Source: Hepatocystis sp. ex Piliocolobus tephrosceles (taxonomy: Eukaryota > Apicomplexa > Aconoidasida > Haemosporida > Plasmodiidae). From it: 25,758 nt of DNA. The notes under the pieces were generated by a model. The model saw nothing but the letters and a program-made list of their open reading frames with translations, did no database searches and was not told where the DNA came from. The stretch lies in NCBI GenBank assembly GCA_902459845.2, contig CABPSV020000154.1, forward strand, positions 1 through 25,758. Direction: 5' to 3'. The first letter of the stretch is position 1, and each line of letters begins with the position of its first letter. This document shows, one piece after another, positions 20,350 to 25,758 of the stretch. The position numbers and the translations under genes are program-made.

Positions 20350-20595
20350 TCATTCATTTATTTGTAGGGAGAGAACGAATACAGCATACGATCCAAAATA
20401 ACACTCAACTCGAACTATGTTTATTCTAAAAGAGACTTTGGACCTATACATATAAATTTCGAAATACCGATGTTTAATTTATCAAAGGTTAGAATAAAAT
20501 ACTTACGAATAATAGAAAATTACAAATCAAGTAATACACATAGATGGGTTAGGTATATTACTCAATCAAATTCGTACGTCTATCGCTTAAATTGA
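18848..20595 (+). CDS. AP4M1: AP-4 complex mu subunit (medium adaptin), three exons
   Basis: The exons are 18848-19789, 20018-20206 and 20368-20595, both introns phase 0. Together they encode 452 residues, almost the length of human AP4M1 (about 453). AP-4 mu is the cargo-sorting subunit of a non-clathrin coat at the trans-Golgi, recognising tyrosine-type signals. Residues 1-140 form the longin-like domain. The start MVISQFYILSSRGD closely matches the AP-4 form MISQFFILSSKGD, and LVYEIIDEIIYYGY is the family signature. A Ser/Asn linker (about 148-195) leads to the mu-homology domain from DRQNEIFIDIIEKINLLM, through VELYIRVRLDIPSQYSC in exon 2, to a C-terminus HRWVRYITQSNSYVYRLN that mirrors the AP-4 ending. 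The frame extends upstream to 18821 only through GTG, so the ATG at 18848 is the start. The AP-4 rather than AP-1/2/3 call rests on both ends. Confidence 0.92.
19790..20017 (+). other. AP-4 mu intron 1
   Basis: This 228-bp intron has a GTATATAC donor, (tatgtatgtata)n repeats in the middle (19940-19982), a poly(T) tract and a TTCGTAG acceptor. Reading through it instead gives YTYIHTYIF filler and an early stop. Confidence 0.9.
20207..20367 (+). other. AP-4 mu intron 2 with 48-nt poly(T)
   Basis: This 161-bp intron has a GTAATAAA donor and a TTTGTAG acceptor. An uninterrupted 48-nt T run (20296-20343) lies about 24 bp before the acceptor, an extreme polypyrimidine tract. Confidence 0.9.
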
Positions 20596-20655
20596 GTTTA
20601 GCAAAAAAAAACAACAAAACAAAAAATGAGTAGAAAAAGGAGCGACTAAACGAAG

Positions 20656-20884
20656 GGACCAGTGATCAGACCAGTGATCAGACCAGTGATCAGACCAGTG
20701 ATCAGACCAGTGATTGGACCAGTGATCAGACCAGTGATCGGACCAGTGATCAGACCAGTGATCAGACCAACGATCGAACCAGTGATCGGACCAACGATCA
20801 TACCAGTGATCAGACCAGTGATCGAACCAGTGATCGGACCAACGATCGAACCAGTGATCGGACCAACGATCATACCAGTGATCG
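20656..20884. repeat. GC-rich 12-bp minisatellite (gaccagtgatca)
   Basis: About 19 exact-length units all keep the form accaRYgatc with variants (gatca, gatcg, caacgatc, gatcat). Each unit is close to half G+C, far above its surroundings, and nearly every one contains GATC. A block beginning gaccaacgatcgaacc recurs 72 bp later (20765 and 20837), so six-unit segments have been duplicated. Because 12 is a multiple of three and the units lack stops, frames stay open on both strands (IRPV and DHWS repeats). I treat these as by-products. Confidence 0.9.
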
Positions 20885-21189
20885 TGCATATTTGTTTACT
20901 TATTGCTTAATTAAGTGGACAAAGTAAATGTGCATATAAATTATGCATATGTACATATTCATATTAATTACAAATTTTTTTAAAGTTTAATATAATAAAA
21001 AAAAAATGATCATTCACAATATTGTTCTGTCTATCAATACATACATAAACACATACACAAACATACACACACATACATATATATAATTAATTAATTATAT
21101 AACCAAATGAATTTATAAAATTTAAAACATATACAAAAAAATATATACAAATTTTAGTATGTATATTGGACGTGTGTTAGGTCTGTGCA

Positions 21190-21448
21190 TCTGTATGTTA
21201 ATCCGTATGTTTATTTGCATGTTTATCTGCATGTTTATCTGCATGTTTATCTGCATGTTTATTTGCATGTTTATCTGCATGTTTATTTGCATTTTTATCT
21301 GCATGTTTATCTGCATGTTTATCTGCATGTTTATCTGTATGTTTATATGCATGTTTATCTGCATGTTTATCTGTATGTTTATCTGCATGTTTATCTGCAT
21401 GTTTATCTGCATGTTTATCTGTATGTTTATCTGCATGTTTATCTGCAT
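21190..21448. repeat. 12-bp minisatellite (tgcatgtttatc) with 15 TGCATG motifs
   Basis: About 21 units run to within 45 bp of the FtsH stop codon. Fifteen contain TGCATG; the rest are point variants (tgtatg, tgcatt, tgcata). The array is downstream of both flanking genes and may be in the 3' UTR of FtsH. TGCATG is the reported core of the AP2-Sp family of apicomplexan DNA-binding proteins, so repeat origin and binding role are both possible. Confidence 0.88.
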
Positions 21449-21492
21449 ATATGTATATCTTTTTGATGGGTGTCTTTTTATGTGCTTATAGC

Positions 21493-24400
21493 TTATAAAT
21501 TAACATTTGTAAATTTACAATTCTTTTTTTTGCCACTACTGTTTTTTTCATTGCCACTTTTAGAACTACCTTTATCGAAATTATCGTCAGTTTTTTTTTT
21601 GTTTAAGTTAACACCATCACTTTCATTGTTTAAACTCACCGAACTATTCTTAATACACGAACTTGTATTATTTTTATCACTTTCAGAACTTGTGTCGATA
21701 CTATCACCACATCCAATCACACTTGTACTGTCCGTACTAAAACAGGACTTATTATTGTTTCTATTTATATTTATATCAGTTATATTGCTATGCATATTTG
21801 TATTTGTAGTATTTTTAGGTGCATCTACATTATTTTTAGGTGCATCTACATTATTTTTAGGTGCATCTACATTATTTTTAGGTGCATCTACATTATTTTT
21901 AAGTGCATCTACATTATTTTTAGGTGCATCTACATTATTTTTAAGTGCATCTACATTATTTTTAGGTGCATCTACATTATTTTTAGGTGCATCTACATTA
22001 TTTTTAAGTGCATCTACATTATTTTTAGGTGCATCTACATTATTTTTAGGTGCATCTACAGTATCTTGTGTCGAATCTGCAGCGCAACCACTACCACCTG
22101 CAGTAAGACCAACACTTACAGTATCATCATATACAACAGTACTATCTGACTCACCAGATGGAATAAGTTTATACGGATTTGCTTTTACATATTTTTCGTA
22201 AGTAGATTTGATAGGAAATGGTCTTTCTCCAACACATTCCAATATATCATGATAAGAAATAGATTCTTTTTTAAAAAGTAAGTTAGCAAGATTATGAACA
22301 TGTACTTGATTTTTTAATAAAATCGATTTAACTCTACTATATTGTGATTCTATTAATGTACGTACTTCATTATCAATAAGATGAGCTAAACATTCAGAAT
22401 GTGGTCTATATAAATTATATTCACTATTTTGATTCATTTGAAAAGATACTAATCCTATTTCTTTATTCATTCCATATTGTGATACATAAGAATAAGCTAG
22501 TTGAGTAACTTTATTTAAATCATCTATTGCTCCTGTAGTAATTTTTCCAATAAATAATTCTTCTGCTGCTCTTCCACCTAATATAACAGCTATTTTATCA
22601 TGTATTGCTTCTTTTGAAAATAGTTTTATATCTTCACTTAAATGTTGTGAATATCCTAATGCTCCATTATTTCTTGGTATTATAGAAACTTTTAAAACAG
22701 GATCTGCAAATTCTAACAACCAACCAATTAATGCATGACCTGTTTCATGATATGCAATTATTTTTTTTTCTAATGGTGATAATAATGATGAAGATTTAGG
22801 TAATCCAGCTATAACTCTTTCAATTGCCAATTCAAAATCTTTCTTTTCAACTCCATCTTCTACTACATCAGAACGTCTAGCACATTGTATAGCTCCTTCA
22901 TTTACTACATTTGCTATATCAGCACCAACAAAACCAGGTGTTAAAGATGCTAAAATATAACTTATATTTTTTATATTTAACGATTTATGTAATTTTAATT
23001 TTTGTAAATATATTTCAAAAATTTGAGATCTTTCAGTTATATCTGGTTTTGCTATATTAACTATACGATCAAATCTACCTGGTCTAGTTATTGCTGGATC
23101 AAGTATATCTACTCTATTTGTACCTGCAAGAACTACAACTTTATCATTTGTTGTATGAAATCCATCCATTTCTACTAACATTTGATTTAATGTATTTTCT
23201 CTTTCATCATTTCCTCCTCCAGCAAAACCACCTTTTGATCTTTTTCTACCAACAGCATCTATTTCGTCTATAAATATAATAGAAGGTGCATGTTTTCTTG
23301 CTTGTGCAAATAATTCTCGAACCCTAGAAGGACCTATTCCAACAAAAACTTCTATAAAATCACTACCACTTATATTAAAAAATGGAACGTTTGCCTCTCC
23401 TGCTACTGCTTTAGCTAGTAATGTTTTTCCTGTACCTGGTGCACCACATAATAAAGCTCCTTTTGGTATTTTTGCTCCAAGAATTTCATATTTTGCTGGA
23501 TTTTTTAAAAAATCAACAAATTCCATTATTTCTGCTTTTGCTTGTTCCATACCTGCTACACTTGAAAATTTTATATCTGTTTTTAAACTATTTTTATTAA
23601 TAGGATTTATTTTATTAAATTTGAATAATTTATCCATACCACTGTTTGTTACATTTTTTAAAGCTACTTTTTGTAAAATAAAAAATAATAATAAAAAAAA
23701 AAGAATACTAGGTATATAACTTTTTATTTCATTTAAAATATTTGCTTCATTTACATATTGTACTTCTATCAACTCTTCTTTTTTTATATTCATTTCTTTT
23801 TGCAATAATTCAACCTTTCTTTCAAAAATATCACTATTACCTACCCTAAATGTAACATATTTATATCGATATTTTTGAATACCATGGGTATTTAAATATG
23901 CTCGTACATAATCTTTATTTATTAATTTTATTTTTTCAACATATCCTTTTGCTAAATAATTATAATAAAAATCACTTTGAGTTATTTCATTGTACAAACT
24001 GTTAGAATCTAGAAATAAAAAAATAAATAAAAGTAATAAAAAAAAAGCGTAAAAAAAATAATTATCAAACTTTCTATTTTTATCTTCAGAAAACTTAGGT
24101 TGTTTATCATTATCATCCTTATTGTTGTTATTATCGTTTTTATTTCTTCTTTCAAATCGTTCGAATCCTCTAGGAGTTTTTAAAAAATGTGTTTCGTATA
24201 TTTTGGATAAACTACGCTTAATAGATTCGTATGTATTAGTCCGATAATTATTCCACGTGCGTGTATTATTGTTAGTGTTATTGTTAGTGATATTGTTAGT
24301 TTTATTGTTATGACATGTACTCGAAGAAATAAAACATTTTTCTTTAAAATTATTACCCTTCCCTAATCCATTACTAATATATTGCCCATTCATTTTCATT

Positions 24401-24936
24401 TTTTTAACTAGATGTATATATTGTTTTGATATTTCATTAAAACCTAACTTATTCATGTGTCCATTATGAACAAGTCGTTTTGCAAACTTAATTAAATGTT
24501 TCGATATATTCATATTACTGTTCATATGATTGTTCATATGATTGTTCATATGATTGTTCATATGATTGTTCATATAATTGTTCATATAATTGTTCATATA
24601 ACTGTTCATATAATTGTTCATATAACTGTTCATATTATTGTTTATATTTATTTTATTAGTACATGTGTTTTTAATAAGTTGCCATATATAATTTATACCG
24701 TAACAATGTTCATCCGTTTTGTCCATACACAAACCAGCTTCTTGCATAAGCCCATCTTTATTAGATACATGTTTTATATAATTATTATTATTATTATTAC
24801 ATATTAACGTTTTTATATGTCTTAATGTATGTTTATTACTTTCCAGGATTTGTTTTATGTCATTTATACCATTTATTCCATTTTGCTTTTTGTACATACG
24901 TTGAACGCCTTTTCGAACAAAAGTGTTTCCATACAT
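21493..24936 (-). CDS. FTSH1: FtsH-type ATP-dependent zinc metalloprotease (organellar)
   Basis: This is a single-exon, 1147-residue membrane AAA protease that unfolds and degrades membrane or misassembled proteins in an organelle. A basic Asn-rich N-terminus (1-285) without a clear signal peptide includes MNNY/MNNH repeats. Transmembrane helix 1 is about 293-312 (FFYAFFLLLLFIFLFL) and helix 2 about 408-425, around a 95-residue loop, so both catalytic parts face the same side, as in bacterial FtsH and m-AAA proteases. Walker A is GAPGTGKT 498-505, Walker B IIFIDE ends at Glu558, and the second region of homology has RPGRFDR 618-624. The zinc site is HETGH 730-734 with Asp806 as the likely third ligand, so it is complete. 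A C-terminal tail (from about 945) has twelve DA[P/L]KNNV repeats and Asn/Ser runs. From the literature I recall, P. falciparum FtsH1 was placed in the mitochondrion and the Toxoplasma homologue in the apicoplast. The sequence alone does not decide this. Confidence 0.95.
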   Translation of the reverse strand: MYGNTFVRKGVQRMYKKQNGINGINDIKQILESNKHTLRHIKTLICNNNNNNYIKHVSNKDGLMQEAGLCMDKTDEHCYGINYIWQLIKNTCTNKININNNMNSYMNNYMNSYMNNYMNNYMNNHMNNHMNNHMNNHMNSNMNISKHLIKFAKRLVHNGHMNKLGFNEISKQYIHLVKKMKMNGQYISNGLGKGNNFKEKCFISSSTCHNNKTNNITNNNTNNNTRTWNNYRTNTYESIKRSLSKIYETHFLKTPRGFERFERRNKNDNNNNKDDNDKQPKFSEDKNRKFDNYFFYAFFLLLLFIFLFLDSNSLYNEITQSDFYYNYLAKGYVEKIKLINKDYVRAYLNTHGIQKYRYKYVTFRVGNSDIFERKVELLQKEMNIKKEELIEVQYVNEANILNEIKSYIPSILFFLLLFFILQKVALKNVTNSGMDKLFKFNKINPINKNSLKTDIKFSSVAGMEQAKAEIMEFVDFLKNPAKYEILGAKIPKGALLCGAPGTGKTLLAKAVAGEANVPFFNISGSDFIEVFVGIGPSRVRELFAQARKHAPSIIFIDEIDAVGRKRSKGGFAGGGNDERENTLNQMLVEMDGFHTTNDKVVVLAGTNRVDILDPAITRPGRFDRIVNIAKPDITERSQIFEIYLQKLKLHKSLNIKNISYILASLTPGFVGADIANVVNEGAIQCARRSDVVEDGVEKKDFELAIERVIAGLPKSSSLLSPLEKKIIAYHETGHALIGWLLEFADPVLKVSIIPRNNGALGYSQHLSEDIKLFSKEAIHDKIAVILGGRAAEELFIGKITTGAIDDLNKVTQLAYSYVSQYGMNKEIGLVSFQMNQNSEYNLYRPHSECLAHLIDNEVRTLIESQYSRVKSILLKNQVHVHNLANLLFKKESISYHDILECVGERPFPIKSTYEKYVKANPYKLIPSGESDSTVVYDDTVSVGLTAGGSGCAADSTQDTVDAPKNNVDAPKNNVDALKNNVDAPKNNVDAPKNNVDALKNNVDAPKNNVDALKNNVDAPKNNVDAPKNNVDAPKNNVDAPKNTTNTNMHSNITDININRNNNKSCFSTDSTSVIGCGDSIDTSSESDKNNTSSCIKNSSVSLNNESDGVNLNKKKTDDNFDKGSSKSGNEKNSSGKKKNCKFTNVNL
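21811..22062 (-). repeat. 21-bp coding repeat, twelve DA[P/L]KNNV units in FtsH
   Basis: Twelve heptapeptide units are nearly identical at the DNA level. The main variation is one base switching CCT to CTT (Pro to Leu) in units 3, 6 and 8. They lie in the C-terminal tail beyond the protease domain. Confidence 0.92.
24518..24650 (-). repeat. 12-bp coding repeat (MNNH/MNNY) in the FtsH N-terminus
   Basis: About eleven units of an attgttcatatg-type sequence encode Met-Asn-Asn-His, with Tyr or Ser variants, within the presequence region of FtsH at roughly residues 97-140. Confidence 0.88.
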
Positions 24937-25086
24937 GGTTTACTGCTCTCTTTGCAAAAGTGATATATCTCGATATGCGTTTTTATATATTTTACGTATA
25001 TATATATATATATATTTCGTTTTTTTTTTTTTTATATACTACAATGCTATATGTCCCTTTTCTAGCACTTAATTTTCTGTATGGTA

Positions 25087-25146
25087 CTATTATTGTTACT
25101 GCTGCTACTGCTGCTACTGCTGCTACTGCTGTTACTGTTGTTACTG
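25087..25146. repeat. 9-bp repeat (gctactgct) upstream of FtsH
   Basis: About six triplet-based units (tactgc/gttact) lie roughly 150-210 bp upstream of the FtsH ATG. The array is GC-richer than its surroundings and probably lies in the leader or promoter. Confidence 0.75.
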
Positions 25147-25327
25147 CTAAAGTATACCCCTGAATACGCTACTTTTTAGACTTTTGTCCAATCAGATCAT
25201 AATCATGCGGGTAGATGCTGTGTCTATATAATTGCGAAAAACATTGGTGAATAGGTACATGTGTACAATACGTATGTACGTAAACATATATACATTTACA
25301 AGTACGGTACAAATATAGTACATATGT

Positions 25328-25362
<35 letters not shown>

Positions 25363-25620
25363 GCCTATTTTATTTTTTTATGCATGCGATAGTTTTTATG
25401 AACTAACGTTGCATACGAATAAAGGCAGAGAAAATCAAGCAAAATGACACAACTGCAATTAGCTAGAGAAAAAAAAAAAAATAATAAATAAATAAAGGTA
25501 TACATATAAATATATATACACGTATTATTAACAAAAAAATAACTAGGAGATAAAAAAACTCAAACTATAAAAACAACATGAAAAAAAAGAAGCACGTTTT
25601 TTGTCGCTAAAAAAATAATA

Positions 25621-25662
<42 letters not shown>

Positions 25663-25676
25663 AAATATTTATTAAG

Positions 25677-25724
<48 letters not shown>
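25677..25724. repeat. 48-nt poly(A) tract at window end
   Basis: A fifth run of exactly 48 nt. After three T bases, a second A run of 22 nt follows. Assembly probably failed here. Confidence 0.9.
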
Positions 25725-25749
<25 letters not shown>

Positions 25750-25758
25750 TTTGAGTTT

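Larger units (their letters stand above)
20596..21492. other. Convergent spacer between AP-4 mu and FtsH
   Basis: This is the shared 3' region of two convergent genes. It is dominated by two separate 12-bp minisatellites (20656-20884 and 21190-21448). Between them is plain AT-rich sequence with (ACAT)n near 21040-21085 and attaattaatta near 21085-21098. I do not support any coding frame here. Confidence 0.7.
24937..25758. other. FtsH 5' flank to window end
   Basis: This is the upstream region of FtsH with no supported gene. It holds a (TA)n run near 25000-25016, a gctactgct repeat (25087-25146), a compositionally less biased patch (about 25150-25245), a poly(T) (25329-25358), one TGCATGC at 25381, and A-rich sequence ending in a 48-nt poly(A) and a further 22-nt A run. 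The window stops just after these runs. Confidence 0.6.

Noticed and set aside
20587..20910. Proteins of IRPV (plus) or DHWS (minus) repeats
   Set aside because: A stop-free 12-bp minisatellite keeps frames open on both strands. There is no non-repeat conserved sequence and the location is between two convergent genes.
20656..21448. CRISPR array
   Set aside because: The units are contiguous 12-mers without unique spacers, and this is a eukaryotic nuclear genome.
21122..21491. Proteins of FICM, YLHV or QINM repeats
   Set aside because: These are open frames through the tgcatgtttatc array only, with no conserved flanks.
21470..22201. Plus-strand frame with LGASTLF repeats
   Set aside because: It is the antisense shadow of the FtsH DA[P/L]KNNV array.
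25150..25245. tRNA or C/D-box snoRNA
   Set aside because: No acceptor stem or anticodon loop can be drawn, and the C-like and D-like boxes on the minus strand are too close together.

Overview
The window is nuclear DNA of a malaria parasite (Plasmodium). The signs are extreme A+T richness, long poly(dA)/poly(dT) tracts, (AT)n arrays, Asn/Lys-rich low-complexity inserts inside otherwise conserved eukaryotic proteins, and short introns ending in T-rich tracts followed by TAG or CAG. I cannot name the species. The order of a HECT ligase, an AP mu subunit and an FtsH protease recalls, from memory, the P. falciparum chromosome 11 neighbourhood of FTSH1. This was not checked by any search.

Layout: TRM10-type tRNA guanine-9 methyltransferase (+, 968-1945); a two-exon DUF1764-family small protein (-, 2617-3163), convergent with TRM10; U2AF small subunit (-, 4759-5718); a 2.4 kb divergent promoter region; a giant UBE3C/Hul5-type HECT ubiquitin ligase (+, 8119-16593) containing an 81-base assembly gap; a 2.25 kb low-complexity interval with one weak Lys-rich candidate gene (-, about 18246-18476); a three-exon AP-4 mu adaptin (+, 18848-20595); a 0.9 kb convergent spacer holding two 12-bp minisatellites; and a two-pass membrane AAA metalloprotease, FtsH (-, 21493-24936), with its upstream region to the window end.

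The genes are unrelated housekeeping functions (tRNA modification, splicing, proteasome-linked ubiquitination, vesicle coat, organellar proteolysis). They do not form a pathway or operon. I see no tRNA, rRNA, transposon or CRISPR.

The most notable items are these. (1) The catalytic HECT domain of the UBE3C-like ligase is split by about 850 residues of repeat-rich insertion, including a Cys-every-fourth-residue CSG[M/I] array. (2) A noncoding array carries 15 TGCATG motifs, a sequence reported as an ApiAP2 core. (3) A second, GC-rich 12-bp array has a 72-bp higher-order period. (4) Five independent homopolymer runs are all exactly 48 nt, which points to an assembly ceiling. I found no convincing wholly new multi-gene system.
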